Below are positions 1 through 5,644 of a stretch of 7,251 nucleotides of DNA, one piece after another. The stretch comes from Thermoplasmata archaeon (GTDB taxonomy: Archaea > Thermoplasmatota > Thermoplasmata > Lutacidiplasmatales > UBA184). Within the stretch, counting starts at the first letter, position 1. Each line of letters starts with the position of its first letter. The notes beneath the pieces are model-generated. The model saw nothing but the letters and a program-made list of their open reading frames with translations. It was not told where the DNA came from and made no database searches. A program made the translations under genes and the position numbers. The stretch is from assembly GCA_030040755.1 (NCBI GenBank), contig JASHTC010000186.1, positions 1 to 7,251 of the forward strand. Direction: 5' to 3'.

Positions 1-587
1 AGCCGGTTGGTCGCGACCGAGAGGCGGTTCGCTTCGGCCGCGGTGCGCAGGGCGAGGAGGTCCCGGATCCCCTGGCCGACCCAGGAGGAGAATTCCTCGA
101 GATGCTCGAGCTCGGGTTGCAGCGCGGGCAGCACGTCCGCGAGCTTCGGGAACCGCTCGCCGAGAGGGCCCCCCAGCTCGGAGACCGTAACGGACAGCCG
201 GGCGACGTGCTCCCGGACGAGCCGGTACCCCCGGTGCAGGGTGGCTAGGTCGCCCAGCGCGGCGGGCTCTGCGTGCTCCTCGAGAGCATCCAACCGCTCG
301 GCGAGCTCCTCGAGGCGTTCCAGGTAGCTCCTCGCCGCCGCTTGGAGGAGGTCGACCAGCCCGCCGGTGAGGCCCACGAGGCGGTGGGTGGTCGCGATCA
401 GGCTCGTCGGGGCCGTCGGGCCGAGCCACCGGGTTCCACCCCGGGAGAGCCAGACCCCATGGTACGTCGGGCGCCCGGCCGGGTCGAGAGTGGCGAGCAG
501 GATCACCGTGCCCCCCGGTCCATGCAGGACCGGACGCCGCGGGGTCGGCCCCGGAGGGACGCCGCTCGCCGCCAGGGCTTCGGCCAC
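1..587 (-). CDS. corA: CorA-like divalent cation channel, N-terminal part (cut by left edge)
   Basis: This is an open frame of 195 codons running off the left edge. The first ~80 residues look like a small soluble domain (short strands such as GTVILLATL near residues 26-34). They are followed by long charged helices (residues ~78-185: YLERLEELAERLDALEE, then LHRGYRLVREHVARL, then EHLEEF...RDLLALRTAAEANRLSVATNR). This order, ending in a helix with the NRL pattern, is that of the CorA stalk helices just before the first membrane segment. The two membrane helices and the GMN pore motif would lie outside the window. CorA family proteins form pentameric Mg2+/Co2+ channels in the cytoplasmic membrane. 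The soluble domain before the stalk is much shorter than in a ~350-residue CorA. The first standard in-frame start after the gyrB stop is GTG at 587, but a strong AGGAGG (623-618) lies 30 bases upstream of it and only 6 bases before an in-frame ACG at 611, so the start is uncertain. The gene lies 39 bases after gyrB and is probably co-transcribed. The family call rests on the helix pattern only, and another coiled-coil membrane protein is possible. Confidence 0.6.
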   Translation of the reverse strand, partial: MAEALAASGVPPGPTPRRPVLHGPGGTVILLATLDPAGRPTYHGVWLSRGGTRWLGPTAPTSLIATTHRLVGLTGGLVDLLQAAARSYLERLEELAERLDALEEHAEPAALGDLATLHRGYRLVREHVARLSVTVSELGGPLGERFPKLADVLPALQPELEHLEEFSSWVGQGIRDLLALRTAAEANRLSVATNR

Positions 588-617
588 CGGGGTCGGCTCC
601 GAGGCGGCCGTGCTCGT

Positions 618-623
618 CCTCCT
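618..623 (-). promoter_or_regulatory. Strong Shine-Dalgarno AGGAGG ahead of the corA-like frame
   Basis: AGGAGG on the minus strand lies just after the gyrB stop (627-629). Six bases separate it from an in-frame ACG at 611-609, while the first standard in-frame start (GTG, 587-585) is 30 bases away. It is the best ribosome binding site in the window and bears directly on where the CorA-like protein begins. Confidence 0.5.
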
Positions 624-626
624 CGG

Positions 627-2528
627 TTAGATATCGAGGTTCGTGACCTCGACCGCGTGCTCTTGGATGTAGGCGCGGCGCGGCTCGACCTCTTCGCCCA
701 TCAGGATCTGGAAGAGCGAGTTGGCCCGCCCCGCATCCTCCACGGTCACCCGCAGGAGGGCGCGAGCTCCCGGGCGCATGGTCGTCTCGGCGAGCTGCTC
801 GGCGTTCATCTCGCCGAGCCCCTTGTACCGCTGCTGCATGATCCCCTTCTGACCGCCGAGTTCCGTGGCCAGTCGGTCGCGTTCGGCGTCCGAGTACGCG
901 TAGGCGACCCGCCCGCCCTTCTGGAGCCGGTAGAGGGGCGCCTGCGCGATGAAGACGTGACCCTCGGTGATCAGCGGCGCCATCTTCCGGTAGAAGAGCG
1001 TCAGGAGCAGCGTCCGGATGTGCGAGCCGTCGACGTCCGCATCCGTCATGAGGATGATCTTGTGGTAGCGGAGCCGGCTCAGGTCGAGCTCGTCGCCGAT
1101 GCCGATGCCGATCGCGGTGATCAGCGCGCGGATCTGCTCGTTCTGGAGCATCTGGTCGAGGCGGGCCTTCTCGACGTTGAGGATCTTACCGCGCAACGGG
1201 AGGATCGCCTGGAACTCGCGGTCGCGCCCCTGCTTGGCGGTGCCGCCGGCGCTGTCGCCCTCGACGATGAACAGCTCGCACTCGGCCGGGTCGCGCGAGT
1301 GGCAATCGGCGAGCTTGCCGGGGAGGCCGCCCCCTTCGAGGAGTCCCTTCCGCCGGGTCAGCTCGCGGGCCTTGCGGGCGGCCTCGCGGGCCTGGGCGGC
1401 TTGCACCGCTTTGGCGATGAGGTTCTGGCCGACCGCGGGGTGCTCCTCGAGGAACTCGGCGAGCTTGTCGTTCACCGCGCTCTCGACCTGGCCTTTCACC
1501 TCGGAGTTGCCGAGGCGGGCCTTGGTCTGGCCCTCGAACTGCGGCTCGAGGACCTTCACCGAGAGGACGGCGGTGAGCCCCTCGCGTACGTCCTCCCCCG
1601 TAAGCCCCTCCTTGTCGCCCTTGATGAACCCCCGCTGGCGGGCGTAATCGTTGAGGGTGCGGGTGAGGGCGGCGCGGAAGCCGACCACGTGGGTCCCCCC
1701 GTCCGCCGTGTTGATGTTGTTCACGAACGCGAGCGTCGTCTCGTTGTACCCGTCGTTGTACTGGAGCGCGAGCTCGATGTCGGTCGAGTCGCGCTTGGCG
1801 TGGAGGGAGATCGGGGGCTGGAACAGGACGTTCGCGCCGCGGTTCACGTCCTCGACGAACTCGGTCAGCCCGCCGGCGTGGTGGAACGTCTCGGAGCTGC
1901 CGTCGCGCTCGTCCAGGAACTGGATGGTGACGCCGGCGTTCAGGAAAGAGAGCTCTTTCAGACGGCGGGCGATGGTCTCCCTGTCGAAGTTCAGCGTCTC
2001 CATGATGGTCGCGTCGGGCTTGAATCGGGTCTCGGTGCCGGTCGCTGCGGCGGGGCCGACCGCCTTCACCGGGGCGACGGGGATGCCCCGCTCGTACCGT
2101 TGGAAGTACTCCTGCCCGTCGCGGCGGACCCGCACCTCCAGCCACTCGCTGAGGGCGTTGACCACGTGCACCCCGACCCCGTGGAGCCCGCCCGACACCT
2201 TGTAGGTGTTCTTGTCGAACTTCGAGCCGGCGTGGAGGACCGTCATCACGATCTCGAGCGAGGGACGGTGGTACTTCGGATGCTCCTCGACCGGGATCCC
2301 CCGGCCGTTGTCCCAGACCGAGGCCGACCCGTCCGCGTGGACCGTTACCCGGATCTCCGTGCACTCGCCCGCGAGGACCTCGTCGATCGAGTTGTCCAGC
2401 ACCTCGTAGATCAGCTGGTGGAGGCCCCGGGCGTCGGTCGAACCGATGTACATTCCCGGCCGCTTTCGGACCGCGGAGAGCCCCTCCAGGATCTGGATGG
2501 AACTAGCGTCGTATACTGTCGTGGACAT
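627..2528 (-). CDS. gyrB: DNA gyrase subunit B
   Basis: GyrB is the ATPase/TOPRIM subunit of DNA gyrase, which works with GyrA to introduce negative supercoils. The chosen ATG at 2528 gives 633 residues; a TTG at 2573 would add 15 residues with no family resemblance. GHKL ATPase motifs are intact: E42 and N46 in EVLDNSIDE, D73 in WDNGRGIP, GGLHGVG at 113-119, TGT at 163-165, and the ATP-contacting lysine in QTK (K336). The TOPRIM domain has EGDSAGG (423-429), PLRGK (444-448) and DADVDGS (496-502) with the metal-binding acidic residues. QRYKGLGEMN (566-575) and the C-terminal end EPRRAYIQEHA are typical of GyrB. The protein lacks the ~170-residue insert of E. coli GyrB and has the compact length of many bacterial and archaeal forms. 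Gyrase in archaea is generally taken to come from bacteria. No gyrA lies next to it in the window; a CorA-like gene follows instead. ParE is the main alternative, but GyrB is favoured by context and C-terminus. Confidence 0.96.
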   Translation of the reverse strand: MSTTVYDASSIQILEGLSAVRKRPGMYIGSTDARGLHQLIYEVLDNSIDEVLAGECTEIRVTVHADGSASVWDNGRGIPVEEHPKYHRPSLEIVMTVLHAGSKFDKNTYKVSGGLHGVGVHVVNALSEWLEVRVRRDGQEYFQRYERGIPVAPVKAVGPAAATGTETRFKPDATIMETLNFDRETIARRLKELSFLNAGVTIQFLDERDGSSETFHHAGGLTEFVEDVNRGANVLFQPPISLHAKRDSTDIELALQYNDGYNETTLAFVNNINTADGGTHVVGFRAALTRTLNDYARQRGFIKGDKEGLTGEDVREGLTAVLSVKVLEPQFEGQTKARLGNSEVKGQVESAVNDKLAEFLEEHPAVGQNLIAKAVQAAQAREAARKARELTRRKGLLEGGGLPGKLADCHSRDPAECELFIVEGDSAGGTAKQGRDREFQAILPLRGKILNVEKARLDQMLQNEQIRALITAIGIGIGDELDLSRLRYHKIILMTDADVDGSHIRTLLLTLFYRKMAPLITEGHVFIAQAPLYRLQKGGRVAYAYSDAERDRLATELGGQKGIMQQRYKGLGEMNAEQLAETTMRPGARALLRVTVEDAGRANSLFQILMGEEVEPRRAYIQEHAVEVTNLDI

Positions 2529-2550
2529 GCCCGGTTGCGCCCTCGGAAAC

Positions 2551-2568
2551 CGTCGGTCCGGACCGACG
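2551..2568. promoter_or_regulatory. 18-bp perfect palindrome in the gyrB leader: candidate operator or hairpin
   Basis: CGTCGGTCCGGACCGACG equals its own reverse complement over all 18 bases. It begins at about the predicted gyrB transcription start and ends 22 bases before the gyrB ATG. As DNA it could be an operator for a dimeric repressor blocking RNA polymerase. As RNA it could fold into a 7-bp stem with a CCGG loop at the 5' end of the mRNA. The role is inferred; the symmetry is directly visible. Confidence 0.5.
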
Positions 2569-2590
2569 TACAAAACCGAGCCGGGCGTGC

Positions 2591-2604
2591 GTTATAACCC
2601 TTCG
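2591..2604 (-). promoter_or_regulatory. Probable gyrB promoter (BRE plus TATA box)
   Basis: The minus strand reads CGAAGG (2604-2599) directly followed by GTTATAAC (2598-2591), resembling a purine-rich TFB recognition element and a TATA box. It is one of very few AT-rich patches in this GC-rich region. Usual archaeal spacing would put the transcript start near 2567, giving a leader of about 40 bases before the gyrB ATG at 2528. GTTATAAC is itself palindromic, so direction is inferred from the BRE-like purines and from distance to the gene. Confidence 0.55.
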
Positions 2605-2682
2605 CGCGGGCTCGAAAATCGACCCCCCTCCGGCCCCACGGCCGGGCCTCCATCACCGCGCGCGGGAGCCTCCTCCCCGGGC

Positions 2683-2696
2683 CCCGTCCGGACGGG
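2683..2696. promoter_or_regulatory. 14-bp perfect palindrome upstream of grpE, same core as the gyrB palindrome
   Basis: CCCGTCCGGACGGG is a perfect inverted repeat and shares the core GTCCGGAC with the palindrome at 2551-2568. Its centre is 130 bp away from that one. It lies about 20 bp upstream of the weak TATA-like element of grpE, where an activator or second repressor-dimer site could sit. The same 10-base core CGTCCGGACG also occurs once inside the HMG-CoA reductase gene near 4501-4510, so it could also be chance in GC-rich DNA. Confidence 0.35.
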
Positions 2697-2716
2697 CATT
2701 CCGGCCCCTGCAACGC

Positions 2717-2724
2717 CTAATACT
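2717..2724 (+). promoter_or_regulatory. Weak TATA-like element for the grpE-hmgA-pdxT unit
   Basis: CTAATACT is the AT-richest octamer close upstream of the grpE start. Normal archaeal spacing would place the transcript start near 2747, leaving a leader of only about six bases. The mainly pyrimidine sequence just before the ATG has no Shine-Dalgarno, which fits a nearly leaderless mRNA. The match to a TATA box is poor. Confidence 0.35.
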
Positions 2725-2752
2725 CGGACCCTCCCTCCGCCCCCGGTCCCCC

Positions 2753-3307
2753 ATGTCCGAGGAGCCGGTAGCCCCGAAACCGACCTCCGAGGCGCCCCTT
2801 GCGGCGCCCCCGGCCGAAGAGCCGTCCCCTCCGCCCGAGGACTGGGCCGTGAAGTACCGCTATCTGCTCGCCGACTTCGAGAACTACCGTCGACGGACCG
2901 AGCGCGAGCGCGAGGGGGTCACGCGCCAGGCCCGGGCGGGGCTGATCCGGGAGTTGCTCCCCATCCTCGAAGCGTTCCGCGCCGCGCGGGAGGCGGTGGC
3001 TTCCCTCCCCCAGAACGACCCGGTACGCCACGGCCTCGACCTCCTGGAGCGGGAGTGGTCGACGTTCCTGAAGCACGAAGGGGTCGTCCCCATCGCCGAG
3101 GTCGGGCAGCCGTTCCGGGCAGAGGAGCAGGAGGCGGTCGGCGACACCGGTACCCGGGACGGGGTTCCCGACGGCGCGGTCGCCGAGGTCGTCCAGCAGG
3201 GCTACCGGTTCTATGGCGGTATCCTGCGCCCGGCCAAGGTCGTGGTCGCGCATACGCGAGCGCCCGCTCCTGTCGAGTCCGAGTCCCCGTCGACGGAGGC
3301 CGCATGA
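2753..3307 (+). CDS. grpE: GrpE nucleotide exchange factor (HSP70 cofactor)
   Basis: GrpE is a cytoplasmic homodimer that releases ADP from DnaK and so restarts the chaperone cycle. The 184-residue product has the usual size and order. A Pro/Glu/Ala-rich, probably disordered tail (1-30) is followed by the long coiled-coil helix with the family signature FENYRRRTERE (42-52), a helical region ending in LLEREWSTFLKHEGVVPI (97-114), and the C-terminal beta domain. That domain includes GQPFRAEEQEAV (118-129, where many GrpEs have HEAV) and QQGYRFYGGILRPAKVVV (148-165). A short acidic tail ends the protein. The ATG at 2753 has no Shine-Dalgarno. The stop overlaps the ATG of the HMG-CoA reductase gene as ATGA (3304-3307). 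dnaK and dnaJ, its usual neighbours, do not follow, which is the odd point of this locus. Confidence 0.95.
   Translation: MSEEPVAPKPTSEAPLAAPPAEEPSPPPEDWAVKYRYLLADFENYRRRTEREREGVTRQARAGLIRELLPILEAFRAAREAVASLPQNDPVRHGLDLLEREWSTFLKHEGVVPIAEVGQPFRAEEQEAVGDTGTRDGVPDGAVAEVVQQGYRFYGGILRPAKVVVAHTRAPAPVESESPSTEAA
3295..3299 (+). promoter_or_regulatory. Shine-Dalgarno GGAGG inside grpE for the HMG-CoA reductase start
   Basis: GGAGG ends four bases before the ATG at 3304 and lies within the last codons of grpE. It supports the ATGA-overlap start and suggests coupled translation of the two genes. Confidence 0.6.
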
Positions 3308-4605
3308 CCCGTTCCTCCGATGTCTCGGGGTTCTACCGCAAGACCATCGCCGAGCGGCGGGAGTTCGCCCGTGAGTGGGCCGGTCTGACGGAGGAGGAAG
3401 CCCGTGCCTGGGAATTCCCTCCCGGGGTTGACCCCGGGACGCTCGACCGGATGATCGAGAACGTGATCGGCGTCATGCCCCTGCCCCTCGGAATCGCGAC
3501 GAACTTCCGGGTCAACGGCCGCGACTACCTCGTCCCGATGGCCATCGAGGAACCGAGCGTCGTCGCGGCTGCCTCGAACGCGGCCAAGGTGGCCCGCTCG
3601 GCCGGCGGTTTCCACGCCCAGAGCACCGACCCGGTGATGATCGGGCAGGTCCAGGTCATGGACGTCCACGACCCGGCGGCCGCGCGCCTCCGCATCCTCC
3701 ACGCGCGCGACGAGCTGCTCGCCGCGGCCAACGCCAAGGACCCCGTCCTGGTCAAGTTCGGCGGCGGGGCGAAGGAGATCGAGGTGCGGATCCTTCCGTC
3801 CCCCCGCGGCACGATGGTCGTCGTCCATCTCCTGGTGGACGCGCGCGACGCGGGTGGGATGAACGCGGTCAACACGATGTGCGAGGCCCTCGCGCCCGAG
3901 CTCGCCCGCCTGGCGAGGGGTCGCTCGGTCCTCCGCATCATCTCGAACCTCGCGGTCCACCGCCTGGCCCGTGCGCGGGCCACGTTCCCGGCCGCGGAGC
4001 TCCGGACCGAGACGATGACCGGCGCCGAGGTCGTCGACGGGATCCTCGACGCCTATGCGTTCGCGGTCGCCGACCCGTTCCGCTGCGCGACGCACAACAA
4101 GGGGATCATGAACGGGGTCTCGAGCGTCGTGATCGCCACGGGCAACGACTTCCGGGCCATCGAGAGCGGGGCCCACACCTTCGCCGCGTGGCAAGCCGCC
4201 CCCTCCGGCGCCGTCGTGCGGCCCCTGACGACGTATGAGAAGGACCGGGACGGGGACCTCGTGGGGACGATCGAGTTCCCCGCCCCGGTGGGCCTGATCG
4301 GGGGCGCGACCGCGGTGCACCCCACCGCGAAAGCGAACGTCAAGCTGCTGGGGGTGAAGTCGGCCCGCGAGCTCGGGGAGGTCCTCGCCTCCGTCGGTCT
4401 CGCCCAGAACTTCTCCGCCCTGCGCGCCCTCGCCACGGAGGGGATCCAGCGGGGCCACATGGAGCTGCACGCGCGGAACATGGCGGCGAGCGCCGGGGCC
4501 CGTCCGGACGAGGTCGACCGGGTCGTCGCCCGGCTGGTCGCCGAGCACGCCGTCCGGTTCGACCGCGCCAAGGCGGTCCTCGAGGAGCTTCGGGCCGGTC
4601 GATGA
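3304..4605 (+). CDS. hmgA: Hydroxymethylglutaryl-CoA reductase, class II
   Basis: The enzyme reduces HMG-CoA to mevalonate with two NAD(P)H, the committing step of the mevalonate route that supplies isoprenoids for archaeal membrane lipids. The 433-residue soluble protein has the class II features of the Pseudomonas mevalonii and Archaeoglobus enzymes. The N-terminus resembles SGFYRKTIAERR...AGLTEEE (8-32). Catalytic Glu is E52 in ENVIGVMPLPLG. The cofactor loop is RDAGGMNAVNTM (181-192). Catalytic Lys is K266 in THNKGIMNG, Asp is D282 in ATGND, and His is probably H385 in GHMELHARNMA. No membrane segments are present. D182 aligns with the P. mevalonii aspartate linked to NADH preference, so NADH use is possible but unproven. 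The gene overlaps grpE upstream and pdxT downstream by ATGA. A biosynthetic role is expected in an archaeon; no mevalonate-degradation genes are visible. Confidence 0.95.
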   Translation: MTRSSDVSGFYRKTIAERREFAREWAGLTEEEARAWEFPPGVDPGTLDRMIENVIGVMPLPLGIATNFRVNGRDYLVPMAIEEPSVVAAASNAAKVARSAGGFHAQSTDPVMIGQVQVMDVHDPAAARLRILHARDELLAAANAKDPVLVKFGGGAKEIEVRILPSPRGTMVVVHLLVDARDAGGMNAVNTMCEALAPELARLARGRSVLRIISNLAVHRLARARATFPAAELRTETMTGAEVVDGILDAYAFAVADPFRCATHNKGIMNGVSSVVIATGNDFRAIESGAHTFAAWQAAPSGAVVRPLTTYEKDRDGDLVGTIEFPAPVGLIGGATAVHPTAKANVKLLGVKSARELGEVLASVGLAQNFSALRALATEGIQRGHMELHARNMAASAGARPDEVDRVVARLVAEHAVRFDRAKAVLEELRAGR

Positions 4606-5195
4606 AGGTCGGGGTCCTCGCGCTCCAGGGGGACGTCCCCGAGCACCTTCGGAGCGCGGGACGGACCCTCGCGAACGGCTCGGTGGTCGCGGTCCGCCGG
4701 CCCGAGGAGCTGGCGATGGTGGACGCCCTCTTTCTCCCCGGCGGTGAGTCGACGACGATCGCCCGTCTCCTGCACGGAGCGCGTCTCTGGACCCCGCTGG
4801 CCCAGCGTCTTCGGGACGGCTTTCCGGTGCTCGGGACCTGCGCCGGCCTCATCCTGCTCGCGCGCGAGATCGCGCCGAGCCCCTCCGGTCAGGACCCCCC
4901 GAGCTTCGAGGTGCTAGACGTCCGGGTTCGACGCAACGACTACGGTCCCCAACGCGAGTCGTTCGAGGCTCCGGTCGTCGTGGACGGGGTGACGGGCCGT
5001 CCGTTCCCGGGGGTTTTCATCCGGTCGCCGCGGATCCTCTCGGTCGGCCCGAACGCCCTCCCCATCGCGTGGCGGGGGGAGGAGATCGTCGGGGTCCGCT
5101 CCGGGAACGTGTGGGGGCTCGCCTTCCACCCGGAGCTCTCGGACGACCCTCGGGTCCACCGCCGGTTCCTCGCGGAGTCGGGGTTCCCGTCCTAG
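4602..5195 (+). CDS. pdxT: PdxT, glutaminase subunit of pyridoxal 5'-phosphate synthase
   Basis: PdxT hydrolyses glutamine and passes ammonia to PdxS, which builds pyridoxal 5'-phosphate from ribose 5-phosphate and glyceraldehyde 3-phosphate. The 197-residue product begins with the family signature MKVGVLALQGDVPEH. It then has LPGGEST (45-51), the nucleophile elbow GTCAGLILLA with C80, the segment NDYGPQRESFE (112-122), FIRSP (139-143, where many members have FIRAP), and the catalytic pair H176/E178 in AFHPEL. All triad residues are present, so it should be active. The ATG overlaps the HMG-CoA reductase stop (ATGA, 4602-4605) with only a distant GAGGAG upstream, so translation is probably coupled. 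pdxS is not in this window. The stop shares CTAG with the convergent gene on the other strand. Confidence 0.95.
   Translation: MKVGVLALQGDVPEHLRSAGRTLANGSVVAVRRPEELAMVDALFLPGGESTTIARLLHGARLWTPLAQRLRDGFPVLGTCAGLILLAREIAPSPSGQDPPSFEVLDVRVRRNDYGPQRESFEAPVVVDGVTGRPFPGVFIRSPRILSVGPNALPIAWRGEEIVGVRSGNVWGLAFHPELSDDPRVHRRFLAESGFPS
5192..5195. other. Shared CTAG: stop codons of two convergent genes overlap
   Basis: The palindrome CTAG supplies TAG to pdxT on the plus strand (5193-5195) and TAG to the DUF131-like gene on the minus strand (5194-5192). There is no space for a terminator between the genes, so each transcript must end inside or beyond the opposing gene. Confidence 0.9.
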
Positions 5196-5620
5196 CGCAG
5201 CCCGAGGAATATCGCCACCGCGACGAGGAGGAGGGCCGTGCCCGCCGCCGCGGCGAGCACCCGGGCCCGTCGACTGACCCGACCCCATCGGCCGAAGAAG
5301 ATCGGGACGGGCCCGACCAGCAGGAGGCCTCCCGCCTCCGGCGGGGCCGCCGGGAGCGCGGCGGGCCGGGGCCCCTCGTCGACCCCCTCCGCGAGGAGGG
5401 TGTAGCCGAAGGCGAGCGGCAGCGTCACCAGACCGCAGAAGAGCAGGACCACCCCGAGGAAGAACTCGGCCGACGCGCCGAAGATTACCGGGAGCACCAC
5501 GACCAACGCGACCGAGGCGCCTCCCCGGGCGACCGCGTCCGCGATCACCCCCACCCCCCCGACGAGCAGTACCAGGGGGAGCACCTGGCTCGCGCGCACG
5601 CCCGGAGAACGACGCCCCAA
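5192..5620 (-). CDS. DUF131-like small membrane protein of unknown function
   Basis: This 142-residue protein is strongly hydrophobic. Likely membrane segments are at about residues 14-31, 38-56, 58-76 and 120-141, and a Pro/Ala/Glu-rich loop spans 77-95. The loop leads to GGLLLVGPVPIFFGRW (97-112), which resembles the GG-x-x-x-x-GPIPI-x-FG signature of DUF131/TIGR00304, a family I associate with archaea and whose function is not known. The only in-frame start near the beginning is TTG at 5620, since the frame upstream closes at the dph2 stop; GTG codons at residues 8 and 13 are alternatives. It follows dph2 by 24 bases on the same strand, so co-transcription is likely, but that does not by itself imply a role in diphthamide synthesis. 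The family assignment comes from remembered motif similarity. Confidence 0.65.
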   Translation of the reverse strand: MGRRSPGVRASQVLPLVLLVGGVGVIADAVARGGASVALVVVLPVIFGASAEFFLGVVLLFCGLVTLPLAFGYTLLAEGVDEGPRPAALPAAPPEAGGLLLVGPVPIFFGRWGRVSRRARVLAAAAGTALLLVAVAIFLGLR

Positions 5621-5644
5621 ACCAAGAACCTGTCGAACCCGGGA

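Larger units (their letters stand above)
2529..2752. promoter_or_regulatory. Divergent control region between gyrB and grpE
   Basis: This 224-base stretch has no gene. It separates the minus-strand gyrB/corA unit from the plus-strand grpE unit. It contains a palindromic TATA-like box (2591-2598), two perfect palindromes with the same GTCCGGAC core (2551-2568 and 2683-2696), an AT-containing patch CGAAAATCG (2613-2621) and a weak TATA-like TAATAC before grpE. The last ~25 bases before the grpE ATG are mainly pyrimidine, with no Shine-Dalgarno. I see no tRNA-like fold and no poly-T terminator. Confidence 0.75.

Noticed and set aside
2529..2573. 15-residue N-terminal extension of GyrB from TTG 2573
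   Set aside because: The segment would be encoded by the palindrome-containing leader and does not resemble GyrB N-termini; the ATG at 2528 starts the usual sequence.
273..2597. 774-codon open frame on the plus strand across gyrB
   Set aside because: It is antisense to gyrB, whose motifs are intact throughout. The product is Arg/Gly/Leu/Val-rich with no recognisable domain, and long stop-free antisense frames are expected in DNA this GC-rich.
2446..3303. Upstream extension of the HMG-CoA reductase frame to 2446 (719 codons)
   Set aside because: The added part covers the gyrB start, the intergenic region and grpE in another frame and is Pro/Arg/Gly-rich without motif. The ATG at 3304 has a good GGAGG and gives the standard class II N-terminus.
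4501..4510. CGTCCGGACG inside the HMG-CoA reductase gene as a third regulator site
   Set aside because: It is in coding DNA, only 10 bp long and explained by common GC-rich codons. It serves better as a caution about chance occurrence of the core.
4923..4936. GGGTTCGACGC resembling a tRNA T-loop
   Set aside because: It is inside pdxT coding sequence, with no acceptor, D or anticodon stems around it.
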